Notes: a model not told the origin generated them from the letters alone. Positions 35,297 to 44,486 are shown, counted from the stretch's first letter. The stretch is 64,000 nucleotides of DNA from Streptomyces canus (GCF_030815415.1 NZ_JAUSWW010000001.1:4898001-4962000), one strand, 5' to 3'. Made by a program: numbers and translations.

Positions 35297-35512
35297 TCAG
35301 CTCTCGACCACCCAGGCACTGTCGTCGGCCTTCCAGGCGCTGTCCTCAGGCAGCGGCGTGGAGGCGGCTGCGACGCGCCAGGCGCTGTCCGCCTGAACAA
35401 CGCCCTTCGCTTCGGACAAGCCGCTCAACGCTCCGAAGGCCAAAACGGCGGAAAAAGCAGCGGCAAGCACCGAGCGAAGCAATTTCTTCTGCATAGTCGG
35501 CTTCGTCCTCAC
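35297..35512 (-). CDS. Small secreted peptide with three DSAW motifs
   Basis: 71 residues. Sec-type signal peptide (KKLLRSVLAAAFSAVLAFGAL, likely cut near GLSEA), leaving a mature peptide of about 35 residues with three DSAW units: VQADSAWRV, PEDSAWKAD and ADDSAWVVES. GTG 35512 has AGAGGGGA upstream; an internal ATG at 35494 is also possible. It is divergent from a LuxR regulator 114 bases away, and the Rieske-derived gene follows immediately. A signalling or surface role is plausible; no family name is known to me. Confidence 0.65.
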   Translation of the reverse strand: MRTKPTMQKKLLRSVLAAAFSAVLAFGALSGLSEAKGVVQADSAWRVAAASTPLPEDSAWKADDSAWVVES

Positions 35513-35626
35513 TTGAAGGTCCCCTCTTCACCCCGTGAGATAAGACGATGGCTCATTCGGGCACGTCATGGCCACACAATCGATGCATCATGTTCCTGCA
35601 CGTTCAGGACCCTGGGGGGTGGAGAT

Positions 35627-36637
35627 TTGACAACAAAGGGGACAAGCGCGACACATCCACACGCGGCGACCACGCTGTGTGAGGAAGGTGGCCTGCTTTA
35701 TGCGAACGCTCTGCGCACAGGACGCGTCGCGCGCTCGGACGTGGAGGCCGCACCCTGCTTGATCGAGTTCGACCTGCTGCACCCGGACCCCGACGATCCG
35801 AGCTGGCTGCGCCCGGTGCCCCCGGCGATCGCCCTGGCGCAGCGGCTCAACCCCATAGAGCACGAGATCACCGAGCGCAGGCAGCTGTCGATCGAACTGG
35901 CAGATGTTTTCAAGCCGTTCATGGCACTCAGCGCCCAGGCGACGACGCCCACGCACTCCATCACGGTGCTGGAGGGCCGCGACCGGATCAACGCCGCGCT
36001 CAACCTGGCCGCGGGCCAGTGCCAGGTGGAGATGCTCACCGTCCAGCCCAGCAACCGCAGAACCGAACGCAGCCTCGTCCAGGGGCTGGAACGAGACACG
36101 ACGTTGATCGAACGTGGTGTGCGCATCCGGACCCTCTACCAGCACACCGCCAGGTACAGCCCCGAGAAGCTGGCCTACGTGGAACAGCTCTCCAAGGGCA
36201 AGGTGGAGTACCGCACCATCGACGAGCTGGTCGAGCGCCTCATCATCTGCGACGAGACCGTCGCCTTCATCCCCACCCGCGACGACCAGGAAGTCGCCCT
36301 GGAACTGCGCCACCCGGGCCTCGTCCGCTACCTGATCAAGGTCTTCGAGTTCATGTGGGGCCGCTCGGTCCCGCTGAGCGCCGGGGCCCCCTACGAGACC
36401 GCCGCGGACGGCATCACCGACATCCAGCACTCCATCGCCAAACTCCTGGTGGAAGGCCATGTCGACGAGGCCATCGCGCGCCGGCTGGGCATGAACGTGC
36501 GCACCTGCCGTGCGCACATCGCCAAGCTGGCCGCGGCCCTGGGCAGCGGCAGCCGCGCCCAGCTCGGCTTCCTCATAGCCGAGTCCGGAATCCTCAAGGC
36601 GGACCAGCCGACGACAGGGGGAGAGCGCCCCTCGTGA
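35627..36637 (+). CDS. LuxR-family regulator with TrmB/PLD-like sensor half (A)
   Basis: 336 residues, TTG start with GGGTGGAG just upstream. The N-terminal segment LLYANALRTGRVARSDVEAAPCLIEF resembles a TrmB-like winged helix (the usual layout of this Streptomyces group). The middle part (VEMLTVQPSNRRTERSL, GVRIRTLYQHTARYSPEKL, EYRTIDELVERLIICDETVAFI) is PLD/TrmB-sensor-like. The C-terminal LuxR helix-turn-helix is VEGHVDEAIARRLGMNVRTC. Probably a ligand-sensing transcription factor. Divergent from the secreted DSAW peptide and convergent with paralogue B. Confidence 0.8.
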   Translation: MTTKGTSATHPHAATTLCEEGGLLYANALRTGRVARSDVEAAPCLIEFDLLHPDPDDPSWLRPVPPAIALAQRLNPIEHEITERRQLSIELADVFKPFMALSAQATTPTHSITVLEGRDRINAALNLAAGQCQVEMLTVQPSNRRTERSLVQGLERDTTLIERGVRIRTLYQHTARYSPEKLAYVEQLSKGKVEYRTIDELVERLIICDETVAFIPTRDDQEVALELRHPGLVRYLIKVFEFMWGRSVPLSAGAPYETAADGITDIQHSIAKLLVEGHVDEAIARRLGMNVRTCRAHIAKLAAALGSGSRAQLGFLIAESGILKADQPTTGGERPS

Positions 36638-36660
36638 AAGCCGGGCCCGACCCGGCTGCC

Positions 36661-37692
36661 TCAGCGGACCGTCGGGGACCCTTGACCGGGAACACTGAGG
36701 TACGGGCCCGCGTCCCGGGGGCCGTCCAGGCCCACCTGCGCGATGCGTACGCCCAGTTGCGTCCGGCTCGCCGCGCCCAGCGTCTCCGACAGCCGCGCGA
36801 TGTGCGCCCGGCAGGTGCGGACGCTTATGCCGAGACGTTCCGCGATCACCGCGTCCTGGTGGCCCTCCGCCAGGAGTGCCGCGATGGACTGTTCGCGGTG
36901 GGAGATGCCCTCGATGCCCGTGTCGGGGAGCGGAGCGGTCAGCGGGATCGCGAGGCGCCACAGCCGCTCGAAGGTCGTGAACAGGTAGTTCACCAGCGCC
37001 GGGTGGCGCAGCTCCAGAGCCAGCGTGCGGTCCGGGCTCGCCGGGATGAAGGCGACCGTGCGGTCGAAGAGGATCAGCCGGTCGATGACCTCGTCGAGGG
37101 TCCGGGCCTCCACCGCGTCGCCCATCAGCTCCAGATAGTTCAGCAGGCCCTGGCCGTGCCGCGCCACATGCGTGTAGAGGTCACGCATCCGTACGCCCCG
37201 GCCGCGCAGCGCCAGCGCCCGGTGCAGGCCCTCCGTCAGCTCGTGTTCGGGGCGGATACCGCCCGGCTGCACGGTCAGGACCTCCGTCGTGCACGCCTCC
37301 GTCGCCGCGTCCATCGCGGCCTGGATCCGGGAGAGGCCGTCCAGGACCCGGATCGAGGAGCCCTCCGCGGCCGAGGAGCGCTGCTGCGGCGCAAGTCCCG
37401 CGTACCACTCGAAGGCGGCCACCGCCGACCCCATCCGCCGCTGACTCGCGCTCACCTCCTCGTGGACCCCGCGCAGCAGCCGTGTCATGACCTCCTGCGG
37501 GGAGGTCGGCACGAGCCAGTCCATGTCGTCGGGGTCCGGGTGCAGCAGCGCCAGCTCCAGCAGGCAGGGCACCGGTCCGGCGTCCTCGCGCGGCACGCGG
37601 CCGCGCCGTACGGCCCGGGAATACACGCGATCCCCGGCCTCGCACAGTCGGTCAGCACCGTGTGGGTGCTCGTCCGTCCCGTGCCCGGCCAT
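36661..37692 (-). CDS. LuxR-family regulator with TrmB/PLD-like sensor half (B)
   Basis: 343-residue paralogue of the preceding regulator. Shared blocks include a basic RAVRRGRVPREDAG segment, LLELALLHPDPDDMDWL, TEVLTVQPGG, GVRMRDLYTHVARHGQGLL, EARTLDEVIDRLILFDRTVAFI, and the helix-turn-helix AEGHQDAVIAERLGISVRTC. ATG 37692 is used; GTG 37704 is possible. The two regulators converge with only 23 bases between stops, implying an old duplication and inversion. Confidence 0.8.
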   Translation of the reverse strand: MAGHGTDEHPHGADRLCEAGDRVYSRAVRRGRVPREDAGPVPCLLELALLHPDPDDMDWLVPTSPQEVMTRLLRGVHEEVSASQRRMGSAVAAFEWYAGLAPQQRSSAAEGSSIRVLDGLSRIQAAMDAATEACTTEVLTVQPGGIRPEHELTEGLHRALALRGRGVRMRDLYTHVARHGQGLLNYLELMGDAVEARTLDEVIDRLILFDRTVAFIPASPDRTLALELRHPALVNYLFTTFERLWRLAIPLTAPLPDTGIEGISHREQSIAALLAEGHQDAVIAERLGISVRTCRAHIARLSETLGAASRTQLGVRIAQVGLDGPRDAGPYLSVPGQGSPTVR

Positions 37693-38002
37693 CGCCCAGC
37701 CCACCCCCGTATCCAGCCTCTCGTGCCCGGCATGCGCGCGCTCGTGGCACCGACACACCCCTACGGGTCCGCAACTATGCGCGGACCGGTCCTGCTCCGC
37801 AACACGGCTCCGTCCCCTGTGACCGAGGGAAACCACCTGTATGCCCCCGATTATCCGCGCCTCCGCCCGTCGAGTTGCAACAAGCTGATGCTGGTGGGCC
37901 CTACCCACAGAAGGCCTCCGCAAAGGGAATCCGGCTCTCCGCGTACGCTGCCCGAAATCCACGGGTGATCGCCGCGTCACGTATCGCCTCTAACGTCCTT
38001 TC

Positions 38003-39550
38003 ATGGCGGACATATTTGACGCGTACGCGTTGGCCCACGCGTGGGACGAGATGTTTGTGCGGCCGGGTGAGGTCAGGACCGCCTACGAGCCGGTGCTGGC
38101 GGCCCTGCAGCCGATCGAGCCGAGCGAACTGCGCTTCCGGGCCGACCAGATGGCCCGGGCGTTCACCGACCGGGGCGTGACGTACGCCTTCGCGGGCGAG
38201 GAGCGGCCCTGGCCGCTGGACCTGGTGCCGAGGATCCTCGAGGCCCTCGAATGGGATCTCGTACAACGCGGGGTGAGCCAGCGGGTGCGGGCCCTGGAGG
38301 CCTATCTCGCCGATGCCTACGGACACTGCCGGGCCTTCGAGGACGGTGTCGTGCCCTGGCGGCTGCTGCTCAACTCACCCCACTTCCACCGCGCGGCCCA
38401 CGGGGTCGAACCACCCGGCGGGGTACGGATCCATGTGGCCGGAATCGACCTCGTACGGGACGAGGCCGGGGACTTCCGGGTGCTCGAGGACAACGTGCGG
38501 GTGCCCAGCGGGGTGTCGTACGTCATCGAGAACCGGCGGGCCATGACCCGGGTCTTCCCCTCCCTCTTCGCCGAGCAGCACGTCCTGCCCGTCGACGGGT
38601 ACGGACAGAAGCTGCTCGCCGCCCTGCGCGCCGCCGCTCCCGGCGGTACGGCGGATCCCCGGGTCGTCGTGCTCACTCCGGGGCCCAGCAACGCGGCCTA
38701 CTTCGAACACGCCCTGCTGGCCCGGCTGATGGGCGTGCAGCTCGTCGAGGGGCACGATCTGGCGTGCCGGAACAACCGGGTGTGGATGCGGACCACCCGC
38801 GGCGAGATGCCGGTCCATGTCGTATACCGGCGCCTCGACGACGACTTCCTCGATCCGCTGCACTTCCGGCCCGACTCGGTGATCGGCTGCCCGGGGATCA
38901 TGAACGCGGCCATGGCGGGCAACGTCACCCTCGCCAACGCCGTCGGCAACGGCATCGCGGACGACAAGCTGCTCTACACGTACGTGCCGGACCTGATCCG
39001 GTACTACCTCGGCGAGGAGCCCGTCCTCCCCAACGTGGAGTCCTTCCGGCCCGACGAGCCGGGGCAGCTGGACGCCGTCCTCGACCAGATCGGCGAGCTC
39101 GTCATCAAGCCCGTCGACGGCGCCGGCGGCCAGGGCATCGTCATCGGGCCCAAGGCGGACAAGGAGACCCTGGAGCGGACCAGGAAGGCCGTCATCGCCG
39201 ACCCGCGCGGTTACATCGCCCAGCGGCCCGTCGCCCTGTCCACCTCCCCCACCCTCGCCGGTGAGCGCATGGCACCCCGGCACATCGACCTCAGACCCTT
39301 CGCGGTCAACGACGGCCACGACATCTGGGTCCTGCCCGGCGGCCTCACCCGGGTTGCCCTCCAGGAGGGCAACCTGATCGTCAACTCCAGCCAGGGCGGC
39401 GGCTCCAAGGACACCTGGGTCCTCGCCGAGGGGCCCGCCGAGCATCCCGAGGAACCGAGCGCCGGGACGGCCCTGCCGGGCGTCGCACCCCGTCAGCTGG
39501 GTCCCGACGGCGCCCCCGCTGTCGTACAGGAAGGAGCGCAGCAGCAATGA
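38003..39550 (+). CDS. Circularly permuted ATP-grasp protein
   Basis: 515-residue protein of the type-2 circularly permuted ATP-grasp family. Key stretches: VLEDNVRVPSGVSYVIENRR, LTPGPSNAAYFEHALLARLMG, VVYRRLDDDFLDPL, VGNGIADDKLLYTYVPDLIRYY, ELVIKPVDGAGGQGIVIG and LRPFAVNDGHDIWVLPGGLT. The family is predicted to make amide (peptide-like) bonds using ATP. It overlaps the next gene by ATGA; with the alpha-E and transglutaminase genes it forms a conserved three-gene cassette whose substrate is not established. Confidence 0.88.
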   Translation: MADIFDAYALAHAWDEMFVRPGEVRTAYEPVLAALQPIEPSELRFRADQMARAFTDRGVTYAFAGEERPWPLDLVPRILEALEWDLVQRGVSQRVRALEAYLADAYGHCRAFEDGVVPWRLLLNSPHFHRAAHGVEPPGGVRIHVAGIDLVRDEAGDFRVLEDNVRVPSGVSYVIENRRAMTRVFPSLFAEQHVLPVDGYGQKLLAALRAAAPGGTADPRVVVLTPGPSNAAYFEHALLARLMGVQLVEGHDLACRNNRVWMRTTRGEMPVHVVYRRLDDDFLDPLHFRPDSVIGCPGIMNAAMAGNVTLANAVGNGIADDKLLYTYVPDLIRYYLGEEPVLPNVESFRPDEPGQLDAVLDQIGELVIKPVDGAGGQGIVIGPKADKETLERTRKAVIADPRGYIAQRPVALSTSPTLAGERMAPRHIDLRPFAVNDGHDIWVLPGGLTRVALQEGNLIVNSSQGGGSKDTWVLAEGPAEHPEEPSAGTALPGVAPRQLGPDGAPAVVQEGAQQQ

Positions 39551-40479
39551 GCGACGTGATCCTCTCCCGGATAGCCGAGGCGCTGACCTGGACCGGGCGG
39601 TATGTCGAGCGGGCGGACGCCACCGGGCGCATCCTCGACGCGTATCTGCACCGCATGCTGGAGGACCCCTGGCGCGACGAGGACGTGGCCTGCCGGTCGC
39701 TGTACGCGATCCTCGGCGTCGACGCGGGCGACGAGCGCGTCGACATGCAGCAGGTCCTCGACCAGCTCGCCTTCGACGCCCGTTCGACCTGCTCGATCGA
39801 GGGCGCGCTGGGCGCGGCGCGGCTGAACGCCCGCAGCGCCCGTGAGGCCGTCTCCTCCGAGATGTGGGAGTGCCTCAACTCCACCTGGCACGCGCTCGCC
39901 GACCAGCGGCGCGCGGCCCGCCGTACGGGCCCGTACGGCTATCTGGAGCTGGTACGCGCGCGTGCCGCGCTGTTCTTCGGGCTCGCCGACTCCACGATGA
40001 GCCGGGACGACAGCTGGCGGTTCGTGGTGCTGGGGCGCAGTCTCGAGCGGGTGGACATGACCGTGCGGCTGCTGTCCGTGCGAGTGCTGGACGCCGCGCA
40101 CGCGCCCGACTGGACGACGCTGCTGAGCGCGTCCGGTGCCGACGAGGCGTACGCGCGCGTGCACAGCGGCTTCGGCGACAGCGCGCGGGTCGCCGAGTTC
40201 CTGCTCCTGGACCGGGGCTTCCCGCGCTCGGCACTGCACGCACTGACCACCGCGGAGGAGTGCCTCAGTGCCCTCGGCCGCCCTCGCCAGGACCCGGCGC
40301 GCCGTCCGATCGGCCGGCTGCGCACCCGCCTGGAGTACCTCGACTCGCATGCCCTCCAGGATCAACTCCCCGATCTGCTCCAGGACTTGCAACAGGCCTG
40401 CCTGCACTCGGCGGAGGGGGTCGCGGAGCGGTTCTTCCCGTACCAGGGGCCCGTGGTGTGGGCCCAGGAAGGAGCCTGA
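39547..40479 (+). CDS. Alpha-E domain-containing protein
   Basis: 310-residue all-helical alpha-E (DUF403) protein: MSDVILSRIAEALTWTGRYVERADATGRIL at the start, SIEGALGAARLNARSAREAVS, and FVVLGRSLERVDMTVRLL. The domain occurs almost only beside or fused to the permuted ATP-grasp protein, and is thought to act as its partner or scaffold. ATG 39547 overlaps the ATP-grasp stop. Confidence 0.87.
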   Translation: MSDVILSRIAEALTWTGRYVERADATGRILDAYLHRMLEDPWRDEDVACRSLYAILGVDAGDERVDMQQVLDQLAFDARSTCSIEGALGAARLNARSAREAVSSEMWECLNSTWHALADQRRAARRTGPYGYLELVRARAALFFGLADSTMSRDDSWRFVVLGRSLERVDMTVRLLSVRVLDAAHAPDWTTLLSASGADEAYARVHSGFGDSARVAEFLLLDRGFPRSALHALTTAEECLSALGRPRQDPARRPIGRLRTRLEYLDSHALQDQLPDLLQDLQQACLHSAEGVAERFFPYQGPVVWAQEGA

Positions 40480-40480
40480 C

Positions 40481-41323
40481 ATGACCCGTCGCCTCCGCAT
40501 CAAGCACATCACCCGCGTCGCGTACGCCCAGGCCGCCGTCTCCTCGCACAACGAGGTCCGTATGACGCCGCTGACGCTGCCGGGACAGACCACGCTGGAC
40601 TCCCGGGTCACCGTCACCCCGGCCACCGCGACCTGGTCGTACTGGGACTACTGGGGCACCCAGGTCACCGGCTTCGACCTGATGGACCCCCACGCGGACC
40701 TCACCATCACGGCCTCCAGCCTGGTCGAGACGGCCCCGCCGGAACCGCTGCCGGCCGCTCCCGGCTGGCCGGAGGTGGCCGAACGGGCCAGGAGCTCGCG
40801 CCTGCTGGAGTTCGCCGGCCCCACGGTCCGTACGACGGTCCCGCCCAAGCTGCTGAAGAAGGCGCGGAAGGCCGCGGTGGGCCTCGACCCGCACGAGGCC
40901 GCCGTCGCCGTCTCCGCCCTGGTCGCGGACCGGGTCTCCTACCTCCCCGGCGCCACCAGCGTGAACACCTCCGCCGCCGAGGCCTGGGAGCAGGGCGCGG
41001 GCGTCTGCCAGGACATCACCCACCTCACCGTCGCCCTGCTGCGGGGCGTGGGGCTGCCGTCCCGGTACGTCTCCGGCTATCTCCACCCCGAACGGGACGC
41101 GGAGCTCCACCGGGCGGTCGCCGGGGAGAGCCACGCCTGGATCGAGTACTGGGCGGGCGACTGGTGCGGCTACGACCCCACCAACCGGACGCGGGCCGAC
41201 GAGACGCACGTGGTCGTGGGACGCGGCCGGGACTACGACGACGTGACGCCCCACAAGGGCATCTACCGGGGCGTGCCGGGCGGACCGCCGGAGGTGACGG
41301 TGGAGTTCACCCGGGTGGCGTGA
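40481..41323 (+). CDS. Transglutaminase-like cysteine peptidase-fold protein
   Basis: 280 residues: an N-terminal beta domain (RLRIKHITRVAYAQ... SSHNEVRMTPL), then the transglutaminase core with catalytic Cys in EQGAGVCQDITHLTVALLRG, His in GESHAWIEYW and Asp in WCGYDPTN. Intracellular, no signal peptide. It starts 1 base after the alpha-E stop with AAGGAGC. Such members may cut or make amide bonds on the product of the ATP-grasp enzyme. Confidence 0.88.
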   Translation: MTRRLRIKHITRVAYAQAAVSSHNEVRMTPLTLPGQTTLDSRVTVTPATATWSYWDYWGTQVTGFDLMDPHADLTITASSLVETAPPEPLPAAPGWPEVAERARSSRLLEFAGPTVRTTVPPKLLKKARKAAVGLDPHEAAVAVSALVADRVSYLPGATSVNTSAAEAWEQGAGVCQDITHLTVALLRGVGLPSRYVSGYLHPERDAELHRAVAGESHAWIEYWAGDWCGYDPTNRTRADETHVVVGRGRDYDDVTPHKGIYRGVPGGPPEVTVEFTRVA

Positions 41324-41439
41324 ACGGGAGGCAGGGCCGGGCGGCGGATCCGGCCCTCCGCCCCGGCCCGGTGCCGTGGTCGCCGCTCGAAGCGCCCGGA
41401 ACGTTCACTTCTCCCCGCCCGGGGCGCACAATCGCCCCT

Positions 41440-41997
41440 ATGCCGACCGCACGCCTGATCCGTCGTACGGCCGCCCCCGTGCTCGCCCTGCTGCTGCTCA
41501 CGGGCTGCGGGGGCGGGGACTCCGGCGGGTCGACGCCGTCCTCCGCGTCCCCCTCCCAGAGCCCCTCACGGGCGTACAAGGACGGCCATCTCACCTTCAC
41601 CGTCCTGTCGTTGCGCTGCGGCATCACGGGGGTGACCGGGTCACACGCCGACGCGCCGCCGCAGGGGCAGTTCTGTGCCGCCCGGCTGCGGGTGGAGAAC
41701 CGGGACCCGAACTACCACGTCTACGAGTCGGCACGGCAGCACCTCGCGGGCGTCAGCGGCGACCGGGCCCGGCCCGACTCCTTCGCGATGGCGGTACGGC
41801 GTCAGTCGGACACGGTGAAGCTCGGCGGCCACACCCTCATGGAGGTCGAGCTCTGGTACGACGTCCCCAAGGACGCGAAGGCCACCGGTCTGCGCGTCTC
41901 GGGGGACGACGACCCGTCCAGCTTCACCAGCACCAAGCCGATCGGACGGGCGCCGAACGGGGTGCTGGTGCCGATGAAGCCGCTGGCCGGCAATTGA
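41440..41997 (+). CDS. Secreted lipoprotein, DUF4352-like
   Basis: 185 residues with signal peptide and lipobox LLTGCGGG (Cys near residue 23), a Ser-rich linker, then an immunoglobulin-like beta domain. The pair LRCGITGV and GQFCAARLRVENRD fits a telokin-like/DUF4352 fold with one disulfide. Role unknown. It lies 116 bases after the transglutaminase gene and converges on the sugar-binding protein. Confidence 0.75.
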   Translation: MPTARLIRRTAAPVLALLLLTGCGGGDSGGSTPSSASPSQSPSRAYKDGHLTFTVLSLRCGITGVTGSHADAPPQGQFCAARLRVENRDPNYHVYESARQHLAGVSGDRARPDSFAMAVRRQSDTVKLGGHTLMEVELWYDVPKDAKATGLRVSGDDDPSSFTSTKPIGRAPNGVLVPMKPLAGN

Positions 41998-42006
41998 GCG
42001 GCCGGC

Positions 42007-43125
42007 CTACTTGAGCTTGATCGCCGCGCAGTCCGCCGCGTACTTGGCGGTGCAGATCTGGTCCACCGTGTAGATGCCGTCCGCGACGACCGTGCTCTTG
42101 ATGTTCGCCCGCGTCAGCGCGGACACCGTCACCAGCTGCGCCGGGATGCCCTTGTCGGTGGGGCTGTCGACGGAGTCCTGGGTGAGGGAGTCGAACAGGA
42201 TGCCCTTGCCCTGGACCTTGGCCACGGCCATCTCCGCGGCGGCCTCGGCCTCCAGCGGGTAGGACTTGTACACGCTCATGTACTGATCGCCGGCGACGAT
42301 CCGCTGCACAGCGGTCAGTTCCGCGTCCTGACCGGTGATCGGCGGCAGCTTGGTGATGCCCGCCTCCTCCATGGCCTCGATGGCGGCGCCGGCCATGGCG
42401 TCGTTGGCGGAGTAGACGGCGGCGATGTTGTCCTTGCCGATCGCCTCGATCGCCTCGGTCATGTCCTTCTTGGCGATCTCCGGCTTCCAGCCGTCGACGT
42501 CGTACTTCTTGGCGATCGTCACCTTGCCGTTGATCTCGGAGAGCGCGCCCGCCTTGAACTGGCCCGCGTTCGGGTCGGAGGGCGAGCCGTTGATCATCAC
42601 GATCTTGTCGGAGGTGTCGATGTCCGAGCCCAGCGACTCGACGAGGGTGCGGCCCTGCACCTCGCCGACGAGTTCGTTGTCGAAGGAGACGTACGCGTCG
42701 ATGGGACCCTCGGCGAGACGGTCGTAGGCGATGACGGGGATGCCCGCGTCCTTGGCCTTCTTCACCGTCGACGCGATCTTCTTGGAGTCCACGGCGTCCA
42801 GCAGGATGACGTCGACCTTCTCGTCGATCATCTTCTGCATCTGGGTCGCCTGCTTGTCGGCGTCGGCCTCGCCGTTGGCGTAGACCGTGTTGCCCTTCTT
42901 GTCGGTGAGCTCGGCGACCTTCTTCTGGATGATCGGGTAGTCGAACTCCTCGTACCGCGAGTTGGTCCGCTCCGGCATCAGCACGCCCACCGTGACGTCG
43001 TCGCCCTTGGTGGGACTCGCGTCGGCACTGCCCCCCGAGACTCCCAGCGCCCCGCAGGCGGAGAGCGAGAGGGCCATCGATGACACAGCCACGCACAGGG
43101 CGGTACGACGCATTGGGGAGCTCAC
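42007..43125 (-). CDS. Sugar ABC transporter substrate-binding lipoprotein (XylF-like), orphan
   Basis: 372-residue periplasmic-binding-protein family 1 lipoprotein. Lipobox LSAC; VTVGVLMPERTNSRYEEFDYP, VDVILLDAVDSKKI, IPVIAYDRLAEGPIDAYVSFDN and VYSANDAMAGAAIEAM are typical of D-xylose/ribose-class binders. GTG 43125 follows GGAAGGCACC. No permease or ATPase gene is adjacent, so it must share another locus's transporter or act as a sensor ligand-binder. Confidence 0.87.
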   Translation of the reverse strand: MSSPMRRTALCVAVSSMALSLSACGALGVSGGSADASPTKGDDVTVGVLMPERTNSRYEEFDYPIIQKKVAELTDKKGNTVYANGEADADKQATQMQKMIDEKVDVILLDAVDSKKIASTVKKAKDAGIPVIAYDRLAEGPIDAYVSFDNELVGEVQGRTLVESLGSDIDTSDKIVMINGSPSDPNAGQFKAGALSEINGKVTIAKKYDVDGWKPEIAKKDMTEAIEAIGKDNIAAVYSANDAMAGAAIEAMEEAGITKLPPITGQDAELTAVQRIVAGDQYMSVYKSYPLEAEAAAEMAVAKVQGKGILFDSLTQDSVDSPTDKGIPAQLVTVSALTRANIKSTVVADGIYTVDQICTAKYAADCAAIKLK

Positions 43126-43345
43126 TATCTGGTGCCTTCCGGACTCGGGCGCATATTGCGCACCCAGGTGAAGGAAGCCAACGCGGCCTTCACCTATCAG
43201 TCAAGAAGCAACCGTCAAATGAGACAGCAACGTTAACGCGTGTAGCTTCTGTGCAGATACGTGGCACTCGAGCGGAACCGAACCCTAGCCCCCGGACGAC
43301 TGGACAGTCAGAGCACCGAACTCCTGACGACCCCATGAGGACCGT

Positions 43346-43861
43346 ATGACCATCAGCGAAAGCTCTGTCACGGACACCCTCTTCGGCCCGCTCACCGTCC
43401 GCCTGGACTCCTGGCGGGGTGAAGTCGTCGTCGAGGGCGAGGCGATACCGCGGGTCGTGCTGAGCCGGGCGACCGGCACCAAGGACGACGGGGAGACCCC
43501 CATCGGTACCCGGAACGCCGGTCTGCTCATCCTCAGCGTCGGCGGCGAGGCGGCCGCGCTGGCACCCGGCCGGGGACGGCTGATCCGGCGTTCGTACCGG
43601 GTCGACGTCCGGCACGCGGGCCGGCACTGGCGGCTGGTGCCCCACTCCATGCCGGACAGCCGCCTCCTGCGCGACGGCCGGCGGCTGGGCGACTTCCACT
43701 CGAAGGGCGGCGGCGAGGTGAAGGCCGCCGAATGGCGGTCGGACGCCAAGCCGGACGCCATGGACGCGGCCGTCGGCTACGCGCTGGCCGCCGCCTTCGG
43801 CACGGGCGCGGAGTCCATGTGGGCGACGGCCGCCGACCTGGTCTTCGACGCGTTTCCCTGA
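43346..43861 (+). CDS. Conserved hypothetical protein
   Basis: 171 residues, soluble, beta-rich first half (TDTLFGPLTVRLDSWRGEVVVEGEAIPRVVL) and an Ala-rich helix near the C-terminus (DAAVGYALAAAFGTGAESMW). RRSYRVDVRHAGRHWRLVPH and GEVKAAEWRSD are basic and possibly binding. No signal, TM or catalytic motif is recognised. GAGGA precedes ATG 43346. Confidence 0.65.
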   Translation: MTISESSVTDTLFGPLTVRLDSWRGEVVVEGEAIPRVVLSRATGTKDDGETPIGTRNAGLLILSVGGEAAALAPGRGRLIRRSYRVDVRHAGRHWRLVPHSMPDSRLLRDGRRLGDFHSKGGGEVKAAEWRSDAKPDAMDAAVGYALAAAFGTGAESMWATAADLVFDAFP

Positions 43862-43949
43862 GATACGCCGTACAACCAATCGGGGCCCTTGCCGGTCCTG
43901 ATGCGACGACGGTGATCTCTCCCGTCGTCGGACAGGACCGAAGGACCGC

Positions 43950-44441
43950 ATGAACCCAGCCAGACGTACGACCGCGGCTGCCGCGACCGCCGTCGTACTC
44001 GCCACCGCGGGCACCCTGCTCACGCTCACGCCCGCCTCCGCCGCGACCACCTGCACCTCGCCGGTCTTCAAGCGGCAGTTCTGGACCTGGAACACCGGCG
44101 ACGCCCCCGACTACGCCGGTGCCCGCTAGATCAACGGCGTCTGCTGGGACGTCTCCGGTGCCTCCGAGACGACGGACACCGAGCGCCCGGCCCCGGTGCG
44201 GGACCTGGCCGCCGAGCAGATCCCGCTCGGGGTACGCCTGACCTGGACGCCGCCGGCCGACGACGACGTCACGGGCTACAAGGTGTGGCAGGGCGTCACG
44301 GACCCGGAGACCGGCGAGACGGTCTGGGACCAGAACTGCTGGACGGGTGACTCCCTGGCCCGCGTCGTCCGCCTGGACGCCGCCGGCGCGGAGGCCGCCT
44401 CCACGCCGATGGCATACGGCATCTGGGACTCCTGGCTCTGA
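43950..44441 (+). pseudogene. Secreted fibronectin-III-like protein interrupted by TAG
   Basis: ATG 43950 opens a signal peptide (ending ASAAT near residue 32) and CTSPVFKRQFWTWNTGD. Codon 60 is TAG (44127-44129), after which the same frame continues with sense codons to TGA at 44439-44441: INGVCWDVSGASE, then a FnIII-like RLTWTPPADDDVTGYKVWQG. No frameshift is needed; one change (for example CAG to TAG) explains the break. Either a recent nonsense mutation or a sequencing error. Intact, it would be a 163-residue secreted protein with three Cys in the mature region. Confidence 0.75.
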
Positions 44442-44456
44442 GCCCGCGCACGTGAA

Positions 44457-44486
44457 GGGGCCCGGAGGTTCATCCCTCCGGGCCCC
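44457..44486. terminator. Bidirectional terminator between the pseudogene and hspR
   Basis: Perfect 12-bp stem, GGGGCCCGGAGG (44457-44468) and CCTCCGGGCCCC (44475-44486), loop TTCATC. Confidence 0.8.

Noticed and set aside
44127..44129. Programmed recoding at the TAG codon
   Set aside because: No pyrrolysine-type element, slippery site or structured downstream signal is evident; mutation or sequence error is simpler.
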